This document shows, piece after piece, positions 1 to 5,312 of a stretch of 6,247 nt of DNA; position 1 is the first letter of the stretch; the number at the start of each line of letters is the position of its first letter. The stretch is from assembly GCA_003551785.1 (NCBI GenBank), contig PUNP01000529.1:1-6247 (forward strand), given 5' to 3'. The position numbers were made by a program, and so were the translations under genes. Under the pieces are notes generated by a model, which had not been told where the DNA came from, searched no databases, and worked only from the letters and a program-made list of their open reading frames with translations. The DNA comes from Candidatus Brocadiaceae bacterium (GTDB taxonomy: Bacteria; Planctomycetota; Brocadiia; SM23-32).

Positions 1-618
1 CATGAGTTTGCTCATGCCTATACGGCTCTGCGCGCCGGTGATCCGACCGCTCAATCGCGCGGGAGAGTGACGCTGAACCCACTGGCCCACCTGGACCCGA
101 TTGGAACCCTGGCTATACTTTTTCTCCCTATCGGCTGGGCTAAGCCCGTGCCGGTGAATCCTATGTTCTTCAATAATCCCGGCCGCGACGACATCATCGT
201 CAGCGCAGCAGGACCGATATCCAATATCCTTCAGGCGGTCTTCTGGGCCCTTGTCATCCGCCTGATCGGTTTATTAACCCCGGAAGCGCTGCGGACACAG
301 GACGGGGGATTTACCATACTCAGCGGATTTTTATCGTTCATGATACTGCTTAACTTTGCACTGGCTATCTTCAATATGATACCTTTAGGCCCGCTTGACG
401 GGCATCACATCGTACAACACTCACTGCCCTATCAAAAATCGGAACAATACAGGATATTCAACATGCGCTACGGGATGGTTGCTCTGTTCGGCCTGCTTAT
501 TATCGGAAACATGACCGGGTTGCTTTTCTGGGTGATAGTCTTTCCGGCAACAATAGTTGGCAGCACCCTCTCCGGTATCAATATTCTATATGCTATTTCT
601 CTTTCCGGTTTGTGGTGA
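1..618 (+). CDS. Site-2 protease family protein (peptidase M50), 5'-truncated by window edge
   Basis: The reading frame is open from base 1, so the gene begins upstream and the GTG at 67 is internal. The first visible residues are HEFAHAY, the HExxH zinc and catalytic motif of M50 intramembrane metalloproteases. It is followed by the LNPLAHLDPIGT stretch and the WAKPVPVNP motif typical of compact bacterial site-2 proteases. Near residues 125-134 of the fragment is NMIPLGPLDG, the NxxPxxPxDG motif whose Asp133 is the third zinc ligand. Several hydrophobic membrane segments lie between and after the motifs. The family cleaves substrates within the membrane; the substrate here is unknown. The stop codon lies 6 nt before the scpA ATG, so the two genes are probably co-transcribed and translationally coupled. 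Family assignment is firm; physiological role is not. Confidence 0.93.
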   Translation, partial: HEFAHAYTALRAGDPTAQSRGRVTLNPLAHLDPIGTLAILFLPIGWAKPVPVNPMFFNNPGRDDIIVSAAGPISNILQAVFWALVIRLIGLLTPEALRTQDGGFTILSGFLSFMILLNFALAIFNMIPLGPLDGHHIVQHSLPYQKSEQYRIFNMRYGMVALFGLLIIGNMTGLLFWVIVFPATIVGSTLSGINILYAISLSGLW

Positions 619-624
619 CGGGTG

Positions 625-1434
625 ATGGGATTCTCTGATCAAAATGATGTAGATAAAGAAACTGAAGAGCTAAAAACAGACGGACATGAGTCCAGCCTCT
701 CGCTCGATGAATTCCGTGCAGAACTGGATGTATTCACCGGCCCGCTTGACTTACTCCTGCACCTGATCAAGCGTGATGAAGTGGACATCCTGGAAATCCC
801 CATCTCACGAATTACCGACTCTTATCTTACCGCTTTGAATGCCTTGCGGATGTTCGACATCAACATCGCGGCGGAGTTCCTGGTCATGGCCGCCACTCTG
901 ATGGATATTAAAAGCAGAACACTCCTTCCCAACCCTATCGAGGAAGATGAGGAAGACGACCCGAAAGACCAGCTCATCCATCAACTGCTTCAGTATAAGA
1001 AATATAAGCTTCTCGCCAAAAAGCTAAAGCACAGGGCGGATAAACAAGCTCTCACCTTTCCCCGTATACCCCCCCCCGCTGAATCTGAACCCGAAGAGGT
1101 GGAGGCCGATACGATGCTTGATGATATTGATATATGGGACCTGGTATCGGCCTATGCTGAAATCATTCGCGAAATAGAAATGAGCGGGCCAAGGCATATC
1201 ATTTACGATGAAATTCCCGTCGCTCAATATATGGAAGAAGTCCTCGAGCAAGTCAACCGGGAACGTGGTGAGAAAGACTTCCTGAGTTTTTTTCGACATG
1301 ATCGATCCCGTCCCCGCGTCATTGGAGTATTCCTTGCACTGCTTGAACTGCTCAAGAATGGTGAAGTGCAGTTGATCCAGAAAGAGGATGACCGGTCACG
1401 TATAATAATAAGCAAAGCAGAAAGCAAAGAATAA
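625..1434 (+). CDS. scpA: Segregation and condensation protein A (ScpA kleisin)
   Basis: ScpA is the kleisin subunit of the Smc-ScpA-ScpB condensin, which bridges the SMC ATPase heads and compacts and segregates the chromosome. The N-terminal hallmark is at residues 34-68 (ELDVFTGPLDLLLHLIKRDE followed by VDILEIPISRITDSYL). An acidic, proline-containing linker follows (EEDEEDDPKD, then PRIPPPAESEPEE). The C-terminal winged-helix part (FLSFFRHDRSRPRVIGVFLA, then LLELLKNGEVQLIQ) is the segment that binds the SMC head in characterised ScpA proteins. At 269 residues it is within the family range, with roughly 25 extra polar residues at the N-terminus. The start could also be the GTG directly before (622); I prefer ATG 625, and neither has a strong Shine-Dalgarno. 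ScpB is not in this window. A run of nine C bases (1069-1077) lies in the linker. Confidence 0.95.
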   Translation: MGFSDQNDVDKETEELKTDGHESSLSLDEFRAELDVFTGPLDLLLHLIKRDEVDILEIPISRITDSYLTALNALRMFDINIAAEFLVMAATLMDIKSRTLLPNPIEEDEEDDPKDQLIHQLLQYKKYKLLAKKLKHRADKQALTFPRIPPPAESEPEEVEADTMLDDIDIWDLVSAYAEIIREIEMSGPRHIIYDEIPVAQYMEEVLEQVNRERGEKDFLSFFRHDRSRPRVIGVFLALLELLKNGEVQLIQKEDDRSRIIISKAESKE

Positions 1435-1446
1435 TCAGGAGATACA

Positions 1447-2097
1447 ATGAGAAGGTTAAATAGGGAAAATAACAGAAAGTTTAAAATCGACTTTCCACGA
1501 CATAGGCTTTACATTCATGGCATAATTGCAGGAGCTTTTGCAGCAATCATCTTTTTCGCCTCCGCTAATTTCCTACAAAACAATGACGACTCACGGGTAA
1601 GCTCAAAACCCGACTTCCCGCCCGATGCTCTTCTCACTCCCGTAGAGGAGCGCAATACCAGTAAAATTGACAGGTGGATCGCTGAAAGTTCCATCGACAT
1701 CAATCAACGAAGCGATACTGACGCCACTCCGCTTGTAAAGGCCGCCGAATACGGGTTAACTGATATCTGTGAAAAGCTCATCGATGGCGGTGCCGATATC
1801 AATGCGTTTGATAAAAAACAGCGCACAGCACTTTATTGGGCGGTCGTTAATAAGAATCTGCAACTAACGAAGCTTCTTCTTGAGAATGAAGCCGATACTG
1901 AAATCCCTAACTCTTTCAATCAGTACCCACTGCACAGAGCTGCGGAGTCTAATTCAACATTGACAAAATTGCTGATTGAATCCGGCGCCAACGTAAACTG
2001 CCGAGATGACCGCGAATGGACTCCGCTGGAATGGGCTATTGTCTACGAACAACGTGAAATTATGTCCTTATTAGAACAACATGGCGGGGAAAGGTGA
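1447..2097 (+). CDS. Membrane-anchored ankyrin-repeat protein
   Basis: This is a 216-residue protein with a basic N-terminus (residues 1-20), one hydrophobic segment at about 22-43 that could be a signal anchor, a polar linker, and a C-terminal ankyrin array. Four repeats are readable: about 92-122 (ATPLVKAAEYG, LIDGGADIN), 125-155 (RTALYWAVVNK, LLLENEADTE), 158-187 (YPLHRAAES, LLIESGANVN) and 190-214 (WTPLEWAIVYE, SLLEQHG). A degenerate capping repeat may occupy 60-90. The positive-inside pattern predicts that the repeats lie outside the cytoplasm. Ankyrin repeats bind proteins; no catalytic motif is visible, so the partner is unknown. A good AGGAGA Shine-Dalgarno (1437-1442) precedes the ATG. 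The gene starts 12 nt after scpA and is probably the last gene of that operon. Confidence 0.85.
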   Translation: MRRLNRENNRKFKIDFPRHRLYIHGIIAGAFAAIIFFASANFLQNNDDSRVSSKPDFPPDALLTPVEERNTSKIDRWIAESSIDINQRSDTDATPLVKAAEYGLTDICEKLIDGGADINAFDKKQRTALYWAVVNKNLQLTKLLLENEADTEIPNSFNQYPLHRAAESNSTLTKLLIESGANVNCRDDREWTPLEWAIVYEQREIMSLLEQHGGER

Positions 2098-2248
2098 CAA
2101 GCACCTGTTTTTACGAGCATATTATCCTGCATATTTCACGCGTTTTCAGTGGTGCATATGTGACAAATGTCAAACGCCGCTGTATTCGTATACTGCAAGT
2201 GCAGACTTTTGCCGCAGATGCGCCACTGAGAACGCGCCCGCAGGGTAA
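2081..2248 (+). CDS. Possible 55-residue zinc-ribbon-like small ORF overlapping a palindrome (doubtful)
   Basis: An ATG at 2081, overlapping the end of the ankyrin gene by 17 nt, opens a 55-codon frame that ends at TAA 2246-2248. The peptide has Cys25, Cys27, Cys30, Cys44 and Cys47; C27-x2-C30 and C44-x2-C47 separated by 13 residues match zinc-ribbon spacing. Caution is needed: residues from about 14 to the end are encoded by the long palindrome at 2122-2248, and the minus strand of the same DNA encodes a similar peptide (QWRIC.K on one strand, QWCICDK on the other; both carry C.TENA). The cysteine pattern may therefore be a by-product of the inverted repeat. There is no Shine-Dalgarno, and arm differences do not concentrate at third codon positions. 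I list it because it is open, has a plausible motif and overlaps the upstream gene. Confidence 0.3.
   Translation: MAGKGDKHLFLRAYYPAYFTRFQWCICDKCQTPLYSYTASADFCRRCATENAPAG
2122..2248. repeat. 127-nt near-perfect palindrome / long hairpin
   Basis: The DNA is self-complementary over its whole length. The outer stem pairs 2122-2130 with 2240-2248 (9 bp, one G-U). After an internal loop (2131-2138 against 2237-2239), the main stem pairs 2139-2157 with 2218-2236 without interruption (19 bp, two G-U). It continues through single mismatches to 2171/2204, giving 30 pairs in 33 positions. The apical part (2172-2203) contains a small GTAT/ATAC stem with loop TCGT. No T-run follows on the plus strand, so it is not a canonical terminator. 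It lacks the GGAA-capped apical motif of SRP RNA and the open central bubble of 6S RNA. It could be a palindromic mobile remnant (MITE-like) or a structured RNA; the sequence alone does not decide. Confidence 0.75.
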
Positions 2249-2308
2249 ACCGCAGTTTAAGGCCTCGCTGGTACACACTGTAAATCTTGAAAGCCTCCAA
2301 AATGATAC

Positions 2309-2338
2309 TTAACACATTGATTTTCAATCCGTTATATT
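2309..2338 (+). promoter_or_regulatory. Sigma70-like promoter for tadA
   Basis: A -35 box TTAACA (2309-2314, five of six consensus bases) and a -10 box TATATT (2333-2338, five of six) are separated by 18 nt. The expected transcription start near 2345 would leave a leader of about 20 nt before the tadA ATG. It lies just downstream of the long palindrome, so tadA can be transcribed independently of the ankyrin gene. Prediction from sequence only. Confidence 0.5.
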
Positions 2339-2363
2339 AAATGTTGTCGTTGGTTTATGAAAT

Positions 2364-2834
2364 ATGCAGGTTATGGCAGAAAGTTACGAAAAGGACATCA
2401 ATTTCATGGAAGCGGCCCTTGCTGAAGCGCAGCAGGCCGCCGCTATTGATGAAGTCCCGGTCGGGGCTGTTTTGGTTCACCAAAACAATATCATCGCCCG
2501 AGCGCATAACACCAGGGAATCACATGCCGATCCTACCGCCCATGCCGAAATGACCGTCATCCGCGAAGCAGCACGTCAACTCAACTCCTGGCGGCTGAAT
2601 GACTGCACAATCTACTGCACGCTCGAACCATGCCCAATGTGCGCGGGCGCTATGATAAACGCGCGGATTAAACGCGTAGTTTACGGGCTAAACGACCCAA
2701 AAAGCGGTGCTTGCGAATCAGTACTGCGTATTTTTGACTATGCGGCGTTCAATCATAAAGTGGAATATCAAGGGGGCGTCCTTAAAGACCGCTCACTGTA
2801 TCTGCTCAGGGAGTTCTTCAAGAAAAAAAGATGA
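2364..2834 (+). CDS. tadA: tRNA(adenine-34) deaminase TadA
   Basis: TadA converts adenosine to inosine at the wobble position of tRNA-Arg(ACG), allowing one tRNA to read CGU, CGC and CGA. The 156-residue protein has the full cytidine/deoxycytidylate deaminase-fold zinc site: His60 with catalytic Glu62 in the AHAE motif, and Cys90 and Cys93 in EPCPMC. Other TadA signatures are VPVGAVLV (31-38), HN.RE near 48-52, AGAMINARI.RVVYG (94-108), DPK.GA (111-116), and a C-terminal basic helix LLREFFKKKR. Where many homologues have an EC pair near the C-terminus (GVL..EC), this protein has DR. The start could be ATG 2364 or ATG 2373; neither has a clear Shine-Dalgarno. The gene appears monocistronic. 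Confidence 0.95.
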   Translation: MQVMAESYEKDINFMEAALAEAQQAAAIDEVPVGAVLVHQNNIIARAHNTRESHADPTAHAEMTVIREAARQLNSWRLNDCTIYCTLEPCPMCAGAMINARIKRVVYGLNDPKSGACESVLRIFDYAAFNHKVEYQGGVLKDRSLYLLREFFKKKR

Positions 2835-2949
2835 GTTGAAAACAAGCTCTGAAATAGCGGCACCATCGTTATTCCACATTTATGGTTCCTAAAGTTTTAC
2901 ATTCCGCATTGCATTTTCGAAGGAAAATCGAAACCAGCAGTCATTACTT

Positions 2950-2970
2950 CCACGGGGACAAGCCCCGTGG
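2950..2970 (+). repeat. Hairpin repeat unit, copy 1 (loop ACAAG)
   Basis: A perfect 8-bp stem: CCACGGGG pairs with CCCCGTGG around loop ACAAG. No T-run follows on either strand, so it is not a typical terminator. Same family as the copies at 3015, 3119 and 3189. Confidence 0.85.
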
Positions 2971-3014
2971 GGAGATTGGGTGGTCAAAACGGTTCTGGTA
3001 GTCAGTCATCTAAT

Positions 3015-3035
3015 CCACAGGGACAAGCCCAGTGG
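3015..3035 (+). repeat. Hairpin repeat unit, copy 2 (loop ACAAG, one mismatch)
   Basis: CCACAGGG and CCCAGTGG surround loop ACAAG. The stem has one A-A mismatch where copy 1 has a G-C pair, so this is a decayed copy in the same orientation as copy 1. Confidence 0.8.
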
Positions 3036-3118
3036 TGGTTTTATTACCTCGTTCAGATTTGCATTACCGGACCCAAAAGGCCTTGTTCAGATGGTTTGCC
3101 TGATTAAGGGCCGTTTCC

Positions 3119-3139
3119 CCACGGGCCTTGTGCCCGTGG
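3119..3139 (-). repeat. Hairpin repeat unit, copy 3 (loop CTTGT, compensated pair)
   Basis: CCACGGGC pairs perfectly with GCCCGTGG around loop CTTGT. Compared with copies 1 and 4 the loop-closing pair is swapped from G-C to C-G, a compensatory double change that keeps the 8-bp stem. Orientation is opposite to copies 1 and 2. Confidence 0.85.
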
Positions 3140-3188
3140 CTTGGGTGACTGACTACCAGGTAAACACAACACCAACAACAGGGAGACT

Positions 3189-3209
3189 CCACGGGGCTTG
3201 TCCCCGTGG
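3189..3209 (-). repeat. Hairpin repeat unit, copy 4 (loop CTTGT)
   Basis: A perfect 8-bp stem of CCACGGGG and CCCCGTGG with loop CTTGT; this is the exact reverse complement of copy 1, at the opposite outer edge of the composite element. Confidence 0.85.
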
Positions 3210-3266
3210 TTATCATGACTTGCAAGAAATCAAAAGAAAAAGAAAAACATTTCACATCTTTACAAT

Positions 3267-3290
3267 CCCGGGCACCTTCGGTCACCCGGG
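3267..3290 (-). terminator. Possible terminator hairpin downstream of the dehydrogenase
   Basis: Two CCCGGG arms (3267-3272 and 3285-3290) pair over 6 bp, followed by a small asymmetric loop, three more pairs (ACC/GGT) and a TTC triloop. It lies about 38 nt beyond the minus-strand stop codon. The minus-strand T-rich tract starts only some 18 nt after the stem, further than in a canonical intrinsic terminator, so this call is weak. Confidence 0.3.
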
Positions 3291-3328
3291 TCTACGTTTG
3301 AAACGGTCTTTCAGGCCTTTTCGGCAAA

Positions 3329-4369
3329 TTAGGGACGTATGATCGCTTTAATCACACCGTCTTTATAATCGCGGCAATATTCCAGAGCCGTTTGAGTGTC
3401 TTCCAAATCAAATTCATGGGTGATAATAGAACTCGTATCAAATTCGCCGGACTCGAGCAAGCTGACAGCTTCATCGGTTTTATGCAGGCTGCGCCTTCCG
3501 AAAATAACCGTCAACTCTTTTCTTCTGGCTGAATCAACAGCAAAGGGAACTTGTTCACCTTCCGGAGGAATACCTTCAATAATAACCTTACCGTGTATCT
3601 TCGCAAGGTAAGGAGCCTGCAAGATAGAACTCTGCTCCCCCCCCGCCTCAATAACCGCCTGTGTTCCTTTACCGTTCGTTTGTTGGGAAATATATTCGAC
3701 GAAATCATTCCCATTCCCCACCTCACATACGTCATCAGCGCCGTAAAATAATGCAGATTCCAGACGTTGTTTTATCCTGTCGGCGACATAAATTTTTGAA
3801 GCCCCCCTCCGACGAGCAGAAAAGGTCGATACCAGACCTATGGGGCCGGAGCCGATAATCGCATAATCCTCCCCACCGGTCGGCCGGATAAGGTTGTCAA
3901 TTATATGGAGTCCGATAGCAAGCGGTTCGCAAAGTGTAGCTTCACCAAAGCCGACATTGTCCGGGATCGGATGCAGCTGGGTTTGGTCAACAATATAATA
4001 CTCCGAAAGGCAACCTTCAACGCCTGCCGAACCGGAAAAACGGACATTTTCACAAACATTCTCCAATCCTTTCTCACACCACTCGCAGCCCCCGCAAGGG
4101 TAATCCGGTGCGCATAATACCCTTTCTCCGACGGAAACACCGTCAACGCCCCGGCCCAGCTCAGCAACTTCGCCGGCAAATTCATGCCCCAGCACAAAAG
4201 GATATACTGTTGACGGTTCATGATCGCGCCATCCTGCGAAATAATGTGTATCCGACCCGCAAACCCCAACGGCTCTTACACGTATCAATACTTCACCCAC
4301 ACCAGGTTCAAGACGACTGTGCTCCTGTATTTCTATTCGATTAGGTTCTATTAAAACAGCACTTTTCAT
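3329..4369 (-). CDS. Zinc-dependent medium-chain alcohol/polyol dehydrogenase (sorbitol-dehydrogenase-like)
   Basis: A 346-residue medium-chain dehydrogenase that oxidises an alcohol or polyol with NAD(P). Catalytic zinc ligands are Cys37 (GVCGSD) and His62-Glu63 (GHEFAGEV), with Glu148 in CEPLAIGLH in the position typical of sorbitol and threonine dehydrogenases. The structural zinc lobe has Cys92, Cys95, Cys98 and Cys106. The Rossmann nucleotide site is GSGPIG (173-178), and Asp197 at the end of the second strand (YVAD) suggests NAD preference. Length is normal and the gene is complete. The frame stays open upstream to 4474, but that extension has no family similarity. ATG 4369 is preceded by GGAG at 7 nt and begins directly with the family's usual MKSAVLIEP, so I chose it. 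Substrate (sorbitol, xylitol, threonine or a sugar alcohol) cannot be told from sequence. An 8-G run lies inside (3637-3644). Confidence 0.92.
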   Translation of the reverse strand: MKSAVLIEPNRIEIQEHSRLEPGVGEVLIRVRAVGVCGSDTHYFAGWRDHEPSTVYPFVLGHEFAGEVAELGRGVDGVSVGERVLCAPDYPCGGCEWCEKGLENVCENVRFSGSAGVEGCLSEYYIVDQTQLHPIPDNVGFGEATLCEPLAIGLHIIDNLIRPTGGEDYAIIGSGPIGLVSTFSARRRGASKIYVADRIKQRLESALFYGADDVCEVGNGNDFVEYISQQTNGKGTQAVIEAGGEQSSILQAPYLAKIHGKVIIEGIPPEGEQVPFAVDSARRKELTVIFGRRSLHKTDEAVSLLESGEFDTSSIITHEFDLEDTQTALEYCRDYKDGVIKAIIRP

Positions 4370-4376
4370 AAGGCAG

Positions 4377-4380
4377 CTCC
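4377..4380 (-). promoter_or_regulatory. Shine-Dalgarno GGAG that fixes the dehydrogenase start
   Basis: On the minus strand GGAG sits 7 nt before the ATG at 4369. It favours this start over the 35-codon longer open frame. Confidence 0.7.
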
Positions 4381-4463
4381 AACGCAAAATATTAGTACAG
4401 AGAAAATGCAGCAGTTTCAAGTGCAACCGCGCCTTTGCCAGTGCACGGTTATCTCTCCATCTT

Positions 4464-4492
4464 ATAATAAACATAAAATGCGCTCACTTCAA
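4464..4492 (-). promoter_or_regulatory. Predicted promoter of the dehydrogenase gene
   Basis: On the minus strand, TTGAAG (-35, 4487-4492) and TATTAT (-10, 4464-4469) are spaced by 17 nt; matches to consensus are four and five of six. Expected start near 4457, giving a leader of about 88 nt. Its -35 box lies only 6 nt from the plus-strand -35 box at 4499-4504. Confidence 0.4.
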
Positions 4493-4498
4493 ACGACT

Positions 4499-4527
4499 TT
4501 GCAAATTTATGCGATATTTCTTATAAT
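4499..4527 (+). promoter_or_regulatory. Predicted promoter of the aldo/keto reductase gene
   Basis: TTGCAA (-35, 4499-4504) and a perfect TATAAT (-10, 4522-4527) are spaced by exactly 17 nt. Expected start near 4534 leaves a leader of about 215 nt that would include all three GAA-loop hairpins. Confidence 0.55.
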
Positions 4528-4600
4528 GAATTCAAGTTATTTTGAGCTTAGACTGGTCATATAAAAAATTAAAGAGTAGAATTTTAGAATTTCGTATGGA

Positions 4601-4706
4601 GTCCCGAAGGGACGGATTCATAATAGCCCGGGATGGAATGTCCTGAAAGGACATGGAATCCTGGGATTCAGGATTAATGAACATAAAACATGAGCTGAAA
4701 GCTCAT
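4601..4706 (+). repeat. Three-hairpin cassette with identical GAA triloops
   Basis: Hairpin 1 (4601-4613): GTCCC and GGGAC around GAA. Hairpin 2 (4627-4665): an outer stem CCCGGGAT/ATCCTGGG (8 bp, one G-U), a symmetric GGA/GGA internal loop, and an inner stem ATGTCCT/AGGACAT (7 bp) around GAA. Hairpin 3 (4690-4706): ATGAGCT and AGCTCAT (7 bp) around GAA. GGATTCA recurs after hairpins 1 and 2 (4614-4620, 4664-4670). From memory, similar multi-hairpin intergenic repeats are scattered through some Planctomycetes and Bacteroidetes genomes; I cannot verify that here. It lies between the predicted plus-strand promoter and the reductase start codon, so it would be in the leader RNA. Confidence 0.75.
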
Positions 4707-4749
4707 TTCAACTCCTTCGGAATAGAACACTGATTATGGGAGGCGAGTC

Positions 4750-5262
4750 ATGGATAAAGGAATCGGGCGGAGAGAACTGCTGAAGTCTGTCGCGGCTGCC
4801 AGTGCTGGTTTAGGACTTGCTGGATTAAGTAGTTGTAATCCCCTTAATGCACTGGACAATGACACTCCGGTCATCGGCCCCATACCGACGCGTAAGCTTG
4901 GTAAAACAGGATACGACGTGAAAATTTTCGGCTTGGGCGGCGAAACCACTATCGAAAAGCGTGGGGAAAAAGAAAAAGCCGTGGAAATTATCAATAAGGC
5001 TATTGACCTGGGAGTCAACTATATCGATACTTCCCATATGTACGGTGGAGGCGGAAGCGAGAAGAATATCGGGGAAGTTATGGCCGAACGACGCGAGGAG
5101 GTTTTTCTGGCCATCAAAACTTTTCGACGCGATTATGATGGCGCGATGCGGGATTTTGTGCAAAGTTTACAGAGGCTCCAAACCGATTATGTCGATCTTT
5201 ACCAGCATCATTTTGTGCGCAGTGAAGAAAAAATGGAACAGATCAGAGCGGCAGCCGGATAA
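4750..5262 (+). CDS. Tat-exported lipoprotein-type aldo/keto reductase, C-terminally truncated (probable pseudogene)
   Basis: The 170-residue product starts with a twin-arginine leader (RR at 7-8, GRRELLK), a hydrophobic stretch (13-26) and a lipobox LSSC with Cys29, predicting Tat export and lipid anchoring. From about residue 46 it is an aldo/keto reductase: RKLGKTGYDVKIFGLGG, NYIDTSHMYGGGGSEKNIGE, VFLAIKTF, DYVDLYQHHFV. The catalytic tetrad Asp93, Tyr98, Lys123 and His154 is present. The protein stops after MEQIRAAAG, where homologues continue for another half barrel, including the nicotinamide-cofactor binding strands. No remainder is found in any frame before coaB, 50 nt downstream. Start is well supported by GGGAGG 6 nt before the ATG. 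A functional oxidoreductase is unlikely; the most probable history is a deletion fusing this remnant to the coaB upstream region, or an assembly error. Confidence 0.85.
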   Translation: MDKGIGRRELLKSVAAASAGLGLAGLSSCNPLNALDNDTPVIGPIPTRKLGKTGYDVKIFGLGGETTIEKRGEKEKAVEIINKAIDLGVNYIDTSHMYGGGGSEKNIGEVMAERREEVFLAIKTFRRDYDGAMRDFVQSLQRLQTDYVDLYQHHFVRSEEKMEQIRAAAG

Positions 5263-5312
5263 CTGTTCGCCGCACTGATCACCACGTCACGGGTATTTTG
5301 GCATTTTCCACA

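Larger units (their letters stand above)
2950..3209. repeat. Composite inverted repeat built from four hairpin units
   Basis: Two arms, 2950-3035 and 3119-3209, are inverted copies of one composite unit separated by an 83-nt spacer. Each arm has two short hairpins flanking a 44-49 nt linker. The linkers share a perfect 14-nt inverted match: CTGGTAGTCAGTCA at 2995-3008 and its complement TGACTGACTACCAG at 3146-3159. The left-arm hairpins carry loop ACAAG and the right-arm hairpins its complement CTTGT, confirming opposite orientation. The layout resembles mosaics of REP-type palindromes in other bacteria, or a non-autonomous element. No transposase is present, and no clear target duplication is visible. 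Confidence 0.75.
2835..3328. other. 494-nt gene-free region with hairpin repeats
   Basis: No convincing coding sequence exists between the convergent tadA and dehydrogenase genes. The open frame at 2980-3342 runs through the hairpin repeats and has no recognisable domain, so I do not call it. The stretch holds a small ATTTTC/GAAAAT hairpin (2913-2928), the composite inverted repeat (2950-3209), an A/G-rich tract (about 3225-3248), and a CCCGGG-armed hairpin (3267-3290). I see nothing specific in 2835-2912. Confidence 0.7.

Noticed and set aside
67..618. GTG at 67 as the start of the site-2 protease
   Set aside because: The same frame is open to base 1 and contains the catalytic HEFAH motif at bases 1-15, so the gene starts upstream of the window.
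2122..2248. SRP RNA or 6S RNA near tadA
   Set aside because: The hairpin lacks the conserved GGAA-capped SRP apical domain and the open central bubble of 6S RNA.
2136..2327. 63-codon minus-strand frame with paired cysteines
   Set aside because: Its motif-like part is the mirror of the plus-strand peptide in the palindrome, and no start signal is visible.
3050..3100. Short direct repeat around TTCAGAT in the spacer of the composite element
   Set aside because: The match is only about 8-12 nt with a gap, so it is not distinguishable from chance.
2950..3209. CRISPR array
   Set aside because: Only four copies, in two orientations, with unequal spacing (44, 83 and 49 nt) and diverged palindromic sequences; no cas genes.
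2980..3342. 120-codon plus-strand open frame
   Set aside because: It reads through three hairpin repeats and the end of the opposite dehydrogenase gene, and shows no domain or protein-like conserved motif.
4370..4474. 35-codon N-terminal extension of the dehydrogenase
   Set aside because: No similarity to the family, it overlaps the predicted promoter -10 region, and a good GGAG site supports ATG 4369.
5298..5312. TTG start for CoaB
   Set aside because: It adds five residues not expected in the family; ATG 5313 places the KKILITSGPTR strand at the usual distance from the N-terminus.
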